Part shown: positions 25,066-33,037 of the stretch, piece by piece
Numbering within the stretch: position 1 is the first letter of the stretch
Layout of the letters: the number at the start of each line of letters is the position of its first letter
Assembly: GCF_020215705.1 (NCBI RefSeq)
Contig: NZ_JAIWNB010000040.1
Span: 1 to 64,000 of the forward strand
Length of the DNA: 64,000 nucleotides
From: Nonomuraea aurantiaca
Lineage (GTDB): Bacteria; Actinomycetota; Actinomycetes; Streptosporangiales; Streptosporangiaceae
Direction of reading: 5' to 3'
Translations under genes and position numbers: made by a program
The notes under the pieces: generated by a model
The model's database searches: none
What the model saw: the letters and a program-made list of their open reading frames with translations, nothing else
What the model was told of the DNA's origin: nothing

Positions 25066-26340
25066 TTACGCCGGTGACTGCTGCTGCACCTGGTCGAGTG
25101 CGTCCGCCGCCGTGGTCTGCCCGTTGAAGGCCTGGATGCCGTACTGGGCCAGCAGCTTCTCCACCGGGTCCCAGTTGCTGGTCGTCCGGAACGGCTTCGA
25201 GGAGGCGTTGGCGGCGTCGAGGACCGGCTTGGAGCCCTCGAAGGCGTTCTCGTACCACTTGTTCTGTACGGACTTGCGCGCCGGGTAGGCGCGCCCGACC
25301 GCGCCGAGCTGCCCGAGCACCTCGGCGCTGGTCATCGTGCTGACCGCCTTGAAAGCCTCGTCAGGGTACGGGCAGGACTGGGAGATGCCGAAGCCCGACC
25401 CGGCCGTGTAGCTCTTGGTCCCGTCCGGACCGGCGGGGATGGTGGCCAGGCCCACACCGAACTTGGCCTTGGCCTTGAGCTCCAGAACGGACCAGGGCCC
25501 GTTCACCGACATCGCCGCGTTGCCGTTGAGGAACTGGGTCTCGGTGAAGTTGTTGTCCACGCCGGGTATCTTGGGCGAGACCCCCTGCTTGGCGGTCAGG
25601 TCCGCGTACCACTGGAAGCCGGCCTTCATCTGCTCAGTGGTGAGGGTGAGCTTGCCGGAGGCGTCCATCGGCTCCGCGTTGCCCGTCTTTGACAGGATCA
25701 TCGAGAACATCCCCAGGGCCGAGGGGTAGCCCACGAAGCCGTACTTGCCGCCGGTGGTCAGCTTCTTGGCCGCCGACTCGAAGTCCGCCACGCTCCAGCC
25801 GACCTTCGGCTCCGGCACGCCGGCCGCCTTGAACATGTCCTTGTTGTAGGTGATGATCAGCGAGCCGACATCGTACGGCAGCGCGTACTGCTTGCCGCCC
25901 GAGGCCAGCCCGGCCATGATCGAAGAGTCGAAGTCGGCGGTGTCCAGGCCGTTCTTCTTGATCAGGTCATCCAAGGGACGCATGCCGCTGACGTAGCCGC
26001 CCGTGCGCAGGCTCTGCATGGAGACGACGCACGGAGCGCTGCCACCGGCAAGGCGGGTGCCGAGTTTGGTGAAGTAATCCTTGAACGGCGAGGTCTCGAG
26101 CGTGATCTTGATGTTGGGGTACTTCTGGGTGACCTGGTCGGCCACCTTCTGCCAGGCGTTTCGGTCTTCCGTTCCGGACGCCCACATCCCCCAGGTGAGC
26201 GTGACCGCGCCGTTGCCGGCCTTTTTGCCTCCCGCCGATTCCTGGCCGTCGCCCCCGCAACCGGCCGCTAGTCCCCCCGCGATGACCACCGCTGTCGCGA
26301 CCGCCAACGATCTCCGACCGCTATACATCTGCCTGCCCAT
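25066..26340 (-). CDS. Sugar ABC transporter substrate-binding lipoprotein
   Basis: A 424-residue extracellular binding protein. The N-terminus is a lipoprotein signal with lipobox LAAGC, followed by a Gly/Lys linker and an SBP_bac_1 domain (TLTWGMWASGTEDRNAWQKV). It captures sugars, here probably fucosylated oligosaccharides given the linked GH29, and delivers them to the two permeases. ATG 26340 has GGAG upstream; a start 20 codons earlier would put extra residues before the signal peptide. It is the first gene of the operon and is divergent from the ROK regulator. Confidence 0.92.
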   Translation of the reverse strand: MGRQMYSGRRSLAVATAVVIAGGLAAGCGGDGQESAGGKKAGNGAVTLTWGMWASGTEDRNAWQKVADQVTQKYPNIKITLETSPFKDYFTKLGTRLAGGSAPCVVSMQSLRTGGYVSGMRPLDDLIKKNGLDTADFDSSIMAGLASGGKQYALPYDVGSLIITYNKDMFKAAGVPEPKVGWSVADFESAAKKLTTGGKYGFVGYPSALGMFSMILSKTGNAEPMDASGKLTLTTEQMKAGFQWYADLTAKQGVSPKIPGVDNNFTETQFLNGNAAMSVNGPWSVLELKAKAKFGVGLATIPAGPDGTKSYTAGSGFGISQSCPYPDEAFKAVSTMTSAEVLGQLGAVGRAYPARKSVQNKWYENAFEGSKPVLDAANASSKPFRTTSNWDPVEKLLAQYGIQAFNGQTTAADALDQVQQQSPA

Positions 26341-26437
26341 CGCAGCTCCACTCAATAAGCTCGGGGCCGAGTTAATTGATCCGAAACTAGGGCGTAGCAA
26401 TCCGTAATGTCAATGAGCTCGTGATAGGAAATATCCG

Positions 26438-27583
26438 ATGACTGCTCGCCGAACAGCCGGTCGTGGCGATCTGACCCGCGTCGAGATCCTGGCGCTTCTC
26501 GGCACTGCGGGCGCCCTGGACCGCCGTCAGATCGCGGCCCGGCTCAAGCTCGGCGACGCGACCGTTCACGAACACACGCGACGCCTGCTGGCCTGCGGTT
26601 ATCTGCGGACTCTCAGTCCACAGGCCGGGGTGGTCGGCCGGCCGCGCATCCCCCTGCAGGTCGTGCCGGAAGCCGCCGCGACCATGGGTGTGCGCGTCGC
26701 GTCCGACCACCTCGTCACCGTGGTCGCGGGGCTGGATGGACGGCTGATCACATCCGATGTATCGTCCTTCGACTGTCACGCAGACCCGCTCCCCCAGCTA
26801 CTCAGCGTCATCGACCAGCGGCTGGCCGACCCCGTCATGGGCCCCCGGCTCAAGGCCGTGGGTGTGGCCGTGCCGGCTTCCGTTGACGCGGGCTATATCC
26901 GGTTCTGTCCCCGCTTTGGATGGAGCAACCTTCCTCTTGGTGAACGGCTGCGCGCCGAGCTGCCGATCCCAGTGCTCGTCGACAACGACCTCACGGCCAG
27001 CACCACCGCCGAACTCCTGTACCGGGCGGGACTCGAGCACGACGACTTCCTGGTGCTCGGCATCGGCGACGGCGTGGGGGTCGGCGCGGTCCTGCGGCGG
27101 CGGGTGCACCGCGGCCCGGGTGGGCTGTCCGGCGAGTTCGGCCACACGCCGGTCGCCGCCACCGGCCCGCGCTGCGCCTGTGGCGCCCGGGGCTGTCTGG
27201 AGACGTTCACCAGCGACGACGGGATCCTGCGCGCCGCCCGTCGCGAGGGCCTCGCCGAGGCGTCCACCACCATCGAGGAGCTCCGCTCGCGGTGGGTCTC
27301 CGGTGAACGGTCGCTGGCGCGGGTGCTCGCCAAGGTCGGCGCCATGCTCGGGCGGGCCGTCGCCGGCGTCGTCAACCTGCTCGGCACGCCCACCATCGCG
27401 GTCATCGGCGAGAACCACGTTCTCTGGCCGGGTCTGGAGCCCGGGTTCTCCGTCGTGATGCGGGCCAGCCGGGTCACCGCGGCCTACCGCGTCCAAGTGA
27501 TCGTCCGGCCCTGGAGCGACGCCCAGCACGCGCTCGGCGCCGCCGGCCTGGCGCTCGCCGCGCCGGAAACGCTCTTCATCTGA
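26438..27583 (+). CDS. ROK-family transcriptional regulator
   Basis: A 381-residue NagC/XylR-like regulator. Residues 10-75 form a winged helix (DRRQIAARLKLGDATVHEHT). The ROK sugar-kinase-like domain follows, with the zinc signature CACGARGCLE and GEFGHTPV. The ATP-site residues of true kinases are not obvious, in keeping with a sensor role. It is divergent from the sugar-uptake/fucosidase operon with 97 bp between, and most likely represses that operon until a sugar binds. Confidence 0.92.
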   Translation: MTARRTAGRGDLTRVEILALLGTAGALDRRQIAARLKLGDATVHEHTRRLLACGYLRTLSPQAGVVGRPRIPLQVVPEAAATMGVRVASDHLVTVVAGLDGRLITSDVSSFDCHADPLPQLLSVIDQRLADPVMGPRLKAVGVAVPASVDAGYIRFCPRFGWSNLPLGERLRAELPIPVLVDNDLTASTTAELLYRAGLEHDDFLVLGIGDGVGVGAVLRRRVHRGPGGLSGEFGHTPVAATGPRCACGARGCLETFTSDDGILRAARREGLAEASTTIEELRSRWVSGERSLARVLAKVGAMLGRAVAGVVNLLGTPTIAVIGENHVLWPGLEPGFSVVMRASRVTAAYRVQVIVRPWSDAQHALGAAGLALAAPETLFI

Positions 27584-27651
27584 CCGGTGCCGAGCGCATG
27601 CCCCCCAGCGCCGGTAGTGGCGCGTCCACGCCCTCCCATGCCACACTCACT

Positions 27652-27681
27652 GTTATAGAACTCATTAGAGAGTTATAGAAC
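27652..27681 (+). promoter_or_regulatory. Twin GTTATAGAAC operator upstream of trpB
   Basis: GTTATAGAAC occurs at 27652-27661 and 27672-27681, 20 bp apart, so on the same face of the helix. Each copy is an imperfect palindrome (GTT-N-TA-N-AAC). Between them AACTC-N6-GAGTT forms a further inverted repeat. It lies 15 bp before the trpB ATG and is a likely target of the GntR encoded at the end of the operon. Confidence 0.68.
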
Positions 27682-27695
27682 GATCGGAGAATGGC

Positions 27696-28901
27696 ATGCG
27701 AGACGTGATGCCGTGGCGTGAGCCGGTCCCGCTGGACGCGACGATGGGCGAGCCCCGAGCGCGGGGCCGGTTCGGCGACTACGGCGGACGGTACGCGCCG
27801 GAGTCCCTGGTGGAGGCGTGCCGCGAGGTGGAGGAGGCGTTCCGGGGGGCCTGGGCGGACCCGGGATTCCGCGGCGCCCTGGCGCGGCTGCTCGCCGTGC
27901 ACGCCGGGCGGCCGACCCCGCTCACACCGGCCGGCCGGCTGTCGGAGGCGCTGGGCGTACGGCTGTACCTCAAGCGCGAGGATCTCACCCACACCGGATC
28001 CCACAAGATCAACAACGTGCTGGGCCAGGCCCTGCTGGCCACCCGGATGGGACGGCGCAGGCTGATCGCCGAGACGGGAGCGGGCCAGCACGGCGTGGCC
28101 ACCGCGACCGCCGCCGCGCTGCTCGGGCTGGAGGCCACGGTGTTCATGGGCGAGCGCGACATCGAGCGGCAGGCGCTGAACGTCTTCCGGATGCGCATGC
28201 TGGGCGCCGAGGTGGTCCCGGTGACCATGGGCAGCCGTACCCTCAAGGACGCGACCAGCGAGGCCATGCGGCACTGGGTGGGCGCGACCGGCGACTCCCA
28301 CTACTGCGTCGGCTCGGTCGTCGGGCCGGATCCGTACCCATGGATGGTCAGGGAGTTCCAGCGGGTCATCGGCGACGAGGCGCGCGGGCAGTGCGCCGCC
28401 GAGCTGCGGACCGGCGTGCCGGACCACGTGGTCGCGTGCGTCGGCGGCGGCTCCAACGCGGCAGGCACGTTCGCCGGATTCGCCGACACCCCGGCGCGCC
28501 TGGTCGGTGTCGAGGCGGAGGGCGGCGCCGGGGCGGCCCGCGGCCGGCTCGGCGTCCTGCACGGCTGCCGCTCGCTGTTCCTGCAAGATGACGACGGGCA
28601 GATCGCCCAGGCGCACTCCATCGCCGCCGGGCTCGACTACCCGGGAGTCGGCCCGGAGCACGCCCACCTGCGCGACCTGGGCCGGGCCCGCTATGTCACG
28701 GTGACCGACGACGAGGCGGTCGCCGCGGCGCTACGGCTGGCGCGTACCGAAGGCATCGTCCCGGCGCTCGAATCGGCGCACGCCCTCGCCTGGGTGATCC
28801 GCGCGGCGGGCAGCGGCGAACTGGCCGCCGGATCGACGGTGCTGATGACGCTGTCCGGCCGGGGCGACAAGGATGTCTCAACCCTGAAGGAGCTGCTGTG
28901 A
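27696..28901 (+). CDS. trpB: Tryptophan synthase beta chain
   Basis: A 401-residue PLP enzyme that joins indole and L-serine to give tryptophan. It has the N-terminal FGDYGGRYAPE, the PLP lysine Lys104 in THTGSHKINN, the catalytic Glu126 in AETGAGQHG and the phosphate-binding GGGSNA (250-255). It ends SGRGDKDV. The stretch between VGVEA and GVLHG is about ten residues shorter than usual. The stop overlaps trpA by 4 bp (ATG/TGA-type coupling). No trpC, trpE or trpD is nearby, so this looks like a second or specialised trpBA pair. CGGAG precedes the ATG. Confidence 0.95.
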   Translation: MRDVMPWREPVPLDATMGEPRARGRFGDYGGRYAPESLVEACREVEEAFRGAWADPGFRGALARLLAVHAGRPTPLTPAGRLSEALGVRLYLKREDLTHTGSHKINNVLGQALLATRMGRRRLIAETGAGQHGVATATAAALLGLEATVFMGERDIERQALNVFRMRMLGAEVVPVTMGSRTLKDATSEAMRHWVGATGDSHYCVGSVVGPDPYPWMVREFQRVIGDEARGQCAAELRTGVPDHVVACVGGGSNAAGTFAGFADTPARLVGVEAEGGAGAARGRLGVLHGCRSLFLQDDDGQIAQAHSIAAGLDYPGVGPEHAHLRDLGRARYVTVTDDEAVAAALRLARTEGIVPALESAHALAWVIRAAGSGELAAGSTVLMTLSGRGDKDVSTLKELL

Positions 28902-29728
28902 CGAGCCCAATCCTGGCCGCGGGCGCGGTCGAACGCCACCTGCGTGCCCGCCGGGACACCGGCCGCGGCCTGCTCATGCCGTACGTCACCGGCGGGATCA
29001 CGCCCGGCTGGACGGACTACCTGCGGGCGTTCGCCGAAGCCGGGGCGGACGCGATCGAGGTGGGCCTGCCCTTCTCCGACCCCACGCTGGACGGCGTCAC
29101 CATCCAGCAGGCCGGCGACATGGCATTGGCCAGGGGGGCGAGCACCCGCCGGATCCTCGCCGACCTGTCCGGCCTGCCGGACCTGGGGGTGCCGCTGGTC
29201 GTCAGCACCTACTACAACGTCGTGCTGCACGACGGCCCCGACACGTTCTGCGACGCGCTGCGCCGGGCCGGCGTCGGCGGCCTGATCGTGCCCGACCTGC
29301 CGGTGCACGAGGCGGACGAGCTGACGGACGTGGCTGCCGCCACCGGGATCGAGCTGGTGCTGCTCGCCTCGCCGGCGACGCCGCAGCCGCGACTGGCGGA
29401 GATCGGGGGCCGCAGCCGCGGATTCGTCTACGCGGTGTCGCTGATGGGCACCACCGGCGAGCGGGCCGCCCTCGCCGCTTCGGCGGCGGAGCTCACCGAA
29501 CGGATCAGGCGCGTCACCGACCGGCCGGTCTTGCTAGGATTTGGCATTTCCACCCCGGACCAGGCACGCGAAGCCCGCCGGCACGCCGACGGCGTGGTGG
29601 TCGGCGCCGCGGTCATGCGGCGGGTGCTCGACGGGGCTGGGCCGAACGACCTGCGGGCCTTCCTCGCGACCCTGCGGCAGGCCCTCGACCACGATGACTT
29701 CCGACGCCGGGCCCTCGACCAGGAGTGA
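28898..29728 (+). CDS. trpA: Tryptophan synthase alpha chain
   Basis: A 276-residue TIM-barrel lyase that splits indole-3-glycerol phosphate into indole and glyceraldehyde 3-phosphate. It keeps the catalytic Glu54 (AIEVGLPFSD) and Asp65 (DPTLDG), the active-site Tyr in RGFVYAVS and the phosphate loops GFGIS and GAAVM. It starts with GTG overlapping the trpB stop, so the two are translationally coupled and expected to form the alpha2-beta2 complex. Sequence around the active site departs from typical members (YAVSLMGTTG), which may mark a specialised copy. Confidence 0.93.
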   Translation: MTSPILAAGAVERHLRARRDTGRGLLMPYVTGGITPGWTDYLRAFAEAGADAIEVGLPFSDPTLDGVTIQQAGDMALARGASTRRILADLSGLPDLGVPLVVSTYYNVVLHDGPDTFCDALRRAGVGGLIVPDLPVHEADELTDVAAATGIELVLLASPATPQPRLAEIGGRSRGFVYAVSLMGTTGERAALAASAAELTERIRRVTDRPVLLGFGISTPDQAREARRHADGVVVGAAVMRRVLDGAGPNDLRAFLATLRQALDHDDFRRRALDQE

Positions 29729-29737
29729 CGCACCACG

Positions 29738-30493
29738 ATGACCCCCGACGCCGGGCACGAGGCGAGATACCGCGCCATCGCCGCCGACCTCGCCGCGAAG
29801 ATCCGGTCGGGACATTACGCCCCCGGCGCGGCCCTGCCGCCGCAACGGGAGCTGAGCACCTCCTACGGGGTGACCCTCATGACGCTGCGCCAGGCGTTGC
29901 GGGAGCTCAGCGACGAGAGACTGATCGTGCAGCAGCCCGGCAAGGGCACGTTCGTCGCCCCGCCCCACCTGGCGTACCAGCTCGACTCGCTCCGCAGCCT
30001 GGTCGACGACCTGCGCAAACAGGGCCACGACGTGCGCACCGCGGTGACCGGTCGGGCGGTGCGCCGGGCCCCCGCCCGGATCGCCGCGGACCTGCGGCTG
30101 CGTCCCGGCGACACCGCCCTGCGGCTGGAGCGGGTCCGCGAGTTCGCCGGACGTCCCGCCGTACACCAGGTGTCCTGGGTCCGCCGGCCGGTGGCCGACC
30201 AGATCCGCGACCGCGACTTCACCACCGTCTCCCTCTACACGGCCCTCGCCGACGCGGGAGTGACGGTCGCCCGGGCGGCCGAGGTGGTCCGGCCCGGCCT
30301 GCTCGACCCCGCCGCCGCCCGCCACCTCCACGAGCCGCAGGGCAGCCCGGTGCTCGTCAGCACCCGGATCACCTACACGCTCGACGCCACGCCCGTGGTG
30401 TCCGACCATGCCACCATCCTCGGCAGCATGATGGAGATCCGCACCGAACGCGCCGCCACCGGCCTGTCTCTCACCTGGGGCGCCACCAGCTGA
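29738..30493 (+). CDS. GntR-family regulator (HutC/UTRA type)
   Basis: A 251-residue regulator. The N-terminal winged helix (YRAIAADLAAKIRSGHYAPG then AALPPQRELSTSYGVT) is followed by a UTRA ligand-binding domain (LRLRPGDTALRLERVREFAG). It starts 9 bp after trpA and must be co-transcribed. The operon therefore seems to be autoregulated through the twin GTTATAGAAC site upstream of trpB. Ligands of UTRA regulators are small metabolites; tryptophan, indole or a precursor would fit but cannot be shown. Confidence 0.9.
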   Translation: MTPDAGHEARYRAIAADLAAKIRSGHYAPGAALPPQRELSTSYGVTLMTLRQALRELSDERLIVQQPGKGTFVAPPHLAYQLDSLRSLVDDLRKQGHDVRTAVTGRAVRRAPARIAADLRLRPGDTALRLERVREFAGRPAVHQVSWVRRPVADQIRDRDFTTVSLYTALADAGVTVARAAEVVRPGLLDPAAARHLHEPQGSPVLVSTRITYTLDATPVVSDHATILGSMMEIRTERAATGLSLTWGATS

Positions 30494-30518
30494 GAACCTG
30501 TGTCGTCCAGCTCGGCCG

Positions 30519-31022
30519 CTACTTCTGTCCGACCACCTTGTCCAGGAAGGAGTACAAGTTCGCCCGGGTGCGGGCGACCTTCTCCCCCACGCTGAGGGAC
30601 TCGTCGATGGTTCCACCCCCTGCCGCTTCCTTCTTCCCGCGCGTGTAGAGGGAGCAGGCCAGGTCGGTGCACAGGTAGTGCCCGACCGAGTTGCCCTGGC
30701 GGCCGGCCTCGCCGGTTCGGCGCGCGGTCATCAGCGCCACGCCACCGTTGGTGTGCGTGGTCAGGCACAGCGAGCACATGCTGCGCGAGGTGAAGCCGCG
30801 CGCCGCGCCGGATGCCACCCGCAGCGCGATGCCGACGAGGGGGCCGTCGCGTTCGGCGATCAGGAAGGCGCGTTCGGGCGCACCCGGATCTCGCCACCCC
30901 AGGAAGTCGAGGTCCTCCCAGGGGTGGTCGGCGAGATCTTTGGGGACGTTCAGACGCTTGGTCTCGCCCTTGGAGCAGTTCACGAATGATGTACGGATGT
31001 CGCGTTCGGTGATGGGCCTCAT
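30519..31022 (-). CDS. FBP-domain (fibronectin/EF-G-binding type) zinc protein
   Basis: A 167-residue protein of the FBP family (C-terminal treble-clef zinc finger). It has RSMCSLCLTTHT and, downstream, HYLCTDLACSLY, two Cys pairs that should bind one zinc. Homologues in Gram-positive bacteria (FusB/FusC-like) bind elongation factor G and rescue it from fusidic acid; whether this one does is inference. ATG 31022 lacks a clear ribosome binding site and may be leaderless. It is divergent from a TetR gene, with an inverted repeat in the gap. Confidence 0.8.
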   Translation of the reverse strand: MRPITERDIRTSFVNCSKGETKRLNVPKDLADHPWEDLDFLGWRDPGAPERAFLIAERDGPLVGIALRVASGAARGFTSRSMCSLCLTTHTNGGVALMTARRTGEAGRQGNSVGHYLCTDLACSLYTRGKKEAAGGGTIDESLSVGEKVARTRANLYSFLDKVVGQK

Positions 31023-31032
31023 GAGCGGGGAG

Positions 31033-31082
31033 GCTAGCTTTCTTACAGGTATTATGCAAATACTTAAAGACTGTAAGCTAGC
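31033..31082. promoter_or_regulatory. TetR-type operator between FBP and tetR genes
   Basis: Outer arms GCTAGC at both ends and inner arms TTACAG (31043-31048) / CTGTAA (31071-31076) form an extended inverted repeat around an A/T-rich centre. It covers the promoters of both divergent genes. Confidence 0.7.
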
Positions 31083-31100
31083 GGGAGAGAAGGGCGGCCC

Positions 31101-31670
31101 ATGGCCCGCGCGGGATTGACCACCGAACGCCTGACCCAGGCGGCGGCGGACCTGGCCGACGAGATCGGCTTTCAGAACGTGACCGTCTCGGCGCTCGCGC
31201 GCAGCTTCGACGTCAAACCGGCGGCCCTGTACTCCCACGTCAAGGACGTGCGGGACCTGCGGGCCAGGGTGGCGTTGCTGGCCCTGGCGGAGCTCGCCGA
31301 CAGGGCCGCCGCCGCCCTGGCCGGCCGCGCGGGCAAGGACGCGCTGGTGGCCTTCGCGAACGCCTACCGGGGCTACGCGAAAGAGCATCCGGGCAGGTAC
31401 GCCGCGATGCAGATCGAACTCGACTCGGAGCGAGTGGACACCGGCGCGGGGCGGCCGCACGCGGAGATGACGCGCGCGATACTGCGCGGATACGCGCTGT
31501 CGGAGCCCGACCAGACGGATGCGGTACGCATGCTGCACAGTACGTTCCACGGCTATGTGAGCCTGGAGACGGCGGGCGGGTTCCGCCGCCATCCACGCGA
31601 CGTGGACGCTTCGTGGTTCAGAGCGCTGGACGCCCTCGACGCCGTTCTCCGAAACTGGCCGCCGGCCTGA
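31101..31670 (+). CDS. TetR/AcrR regulator with WHG domain
   Basis: A 189-residue repressor. The helix-turn-helix is at 15-55 (FQNVTVSALARSFDVKPAAL then YSHVKDVRDL). The C-terminal part contains MLHSTFHGYVSLETAGGF, typical of the WHG (TetR_C_33) ligand domain. It is divergent from the FBP gene and likely controls it through the operator between them; this gene pair is common in actinomycetes. The ATG has GGGAGAG upstream. Confidence 0.9.
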   Translation: MARAGLTTERLTQAAADLADEIGFQNVTVSALARSFDVKPAALYSHVKDVRDLRARVALLALAELADRAAAALAGRAGKDALVAFANAYRGYAKEHPGRYAAMQIELDSERVDTGAGRPHAEMTRAILRGYALSEPDQTDAVRMLHSTFHGYVSLETAGGFRRHPRDVDASWFRALDALDAVLRNWPPA

Positions 31671-31702
31671 TCCGCCACCCCGCGAGCTGCGATCATTGGG
31701 CG

Positions 31703-32401
31703 ATGGCGACAACCTGGGACGAAGCATTCGCAAGCCAGTACCAGGAATGGTCGGGTCACATGACGGCCGACGTGGCCTTCTACGTCGATCTGGCACGCGA
31801 GGCGGACGGTCCGGTGGTCGAGCTGGCGATCGGGGACGGGCGGGTCGCGATCCCGGTGGCGCGGGAGACCGGCCGGCGGGTGGTCGGGATCGACGTCTCA
31901 CCGGCGATGCTCGCGCGGGCCCGTACCCGTGCGGCCGAGGCGGGCGTGGAACTCGACCTGCGCGAGTGCGACATGCGCGACTTCGCCCTGGACGAGCCCG
32001 CGGCGCTGATCTACTGCCCGTTCCGATCGCTCCAGCACCTGCCGACGTGGGCCGACCGTCGTCGTACCTTTGAACAGGTCGCCGCCTCGCTCCGGCCGCA
32101 GGGGCGGTTCGCCTGGAACGCCATCGCCTTCGACCATCGGATCGCGGTCCAGCTCGACGGCGCGCGGCAAGAGAAGCCCGTCCCGCACACAGTCCGTTAC
32201 GCGGTCGGAGACAACCGCGTCGACCTTGTCCTCGACGACGGTGCGAAGAGCTCCTTCTGGTGGGCGACGAAGAACGAGTGGCTCGGGCTGCTGGATGTCG
32301 CCGGTCTTGAACTGGAGGCGCTCTACGGGGGGTTCGCCCGCGAGCCGTTCACCGAAGACAGCCGGGAGTATGTGTTCGTGGGCCGCCGCCGGCCCTCCTA
32401 G
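31703..32401 (+). CDS. Class I SAM-dependent methyltransferase
   Basis: A 232-residue methyltransferase of the Methyltransf_25/UbiE type. Motif I reads VELAIGDGRVAIPVA and motif II VVGIDVSPAMLARAR, with an acidic residue for the SAM ribose; the C-terminal half is a beta-rich substrate region. The substrate is unknown. ATG at 31703 is preferred to a longer frame that overlaps the tetR gene. It follows the tetR stop by 32 bp in the same direction and may be co-transcribed. Confidence 0.88.
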   Translation: MATTWDEAFASQYQEWSGHMTADVAFYVDLAREADGPVVELAIGDGRVAIPVARETGRRVVGIDVSPAMLARARTRAAEAGVELDLRECDMRDFALDEPAALIYCPFRSLQHLPTWADRRRTFEQVAASLRPQGRFAWNAIAFDHRIAVQLDGARQEKPVPHTVRYAVGDNRVDLVLDDGAKSSFWWATKNEWLGLLDVAGLELEALYGGFAREPFTEDSREYVFVGRRRPS

Positions 32402-32477
32402 GGGTCGGCCGGGAGAGTATGAGCCCGAGTATTACGACGGGTAGCACTCTCCACGCATCGGCCGTAGCATACGGGCC

Positions 32478-32729
32478 ATGGCCAAGGAGAGAACATCCGT
32501 CAGCATCGCGCCGTGGATCTTGGAGGCGGTACGTAAGCACGCTGAAGCGAACGGGCTCAGCGTTTCCACCGTCTTGGAGCGCGGTGCCCTTCGCGAGATC
32601 GCCGCCACCCACAGCGCGGCCGCCCGCACCAAGGTGTACGGCGAAAGCGCCGACCAGGAAGCCGACGAGCGGATCGTCGCCGACGACACCGCGCGGGCCG
32701 CCGACGAGCGTCGCGGCGAGGCCGCGTGA
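32478..32729 (+). CDS. Putative ribbon-helix-helix antitoxin
   Basis: An 83-residue protein. The start RTSVSIAPWILEAVRKHAEA then NGLSVSTVLERGALREIA fits a ribbon-helix-helix DNA-binding fold. The remainder is an acidic, probably disordered tail (QEADERIVADDTARAADERR), as in antitoxins that wrap a toxin. It overlaps the next gene by 4 bp (GTGA), typical of a coupled antitoxin-toxin pair. The family name is inference; no homologue is recognised by name. Confidence 0.65.
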   Translation: MAKERTSVSIAPWILEAVRKHAEANGLSVSTVLERGALREIAATHSAAARTKVYGESADQEADERIVADDTARAADERRGEAA

Positions 32730-33037
32730 GCCACCGATTCGGCGAGCTGTGGACCGTCCAGCTCGGTGACCGCGAGGAAGTCCGGCTTGTCGTGACAGGC
32801 GACTTCTACCACACGCTCTACAACGACAACGTGCTCACCGCGCACGTCGAGGCCGCCGACCTGGCGCACGCCCTGACCGCCTTCGTCGTCGACGTCGGCG
32901 ACGACCGGGCCGCCATGATCGACCGCATCAGCACCGTGGCGGCCACCCGGCTCAAGAGCAAGGTGGGCGACCTGCCCGAGGCCCAGCTCGCCGCCGCGCG
33001 CAGCATGCTGGGCACGATCTTCTCCGTCACGGAATGA
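32726..33037 (+). CDS. Putative MazF/PemK-like toxin
   Basis: A 103-residue protein starting with GTG. The opening FGELWTVQLGDREEVRLVVT then GDFYH resembles the first two strands of the MazF/PemK SH3-like barrel (GExWxVxLG...R.VLVV). The C-terminal helix KVGDLPEAQLAAARSMLG is also a MazF feature (a final helix that ends the fold). A MazF would cut mRNA or tRNA, but the arginine and serine active-site residues cannot be placed surely. It is coupled to the putative antitoxin. Its end overlaps the converging regulator gene by 11 bp. Confidence 0.6.
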   Translation: MSHRFGELWTVQLGDREEVRLVVTGDFYHTLYNDNVLTAHVEAADLAHALTAFVVDVGDDRAAMIDRISTVAATRLKSKVGDLPEAQLAAARSMLGTIFSVTE

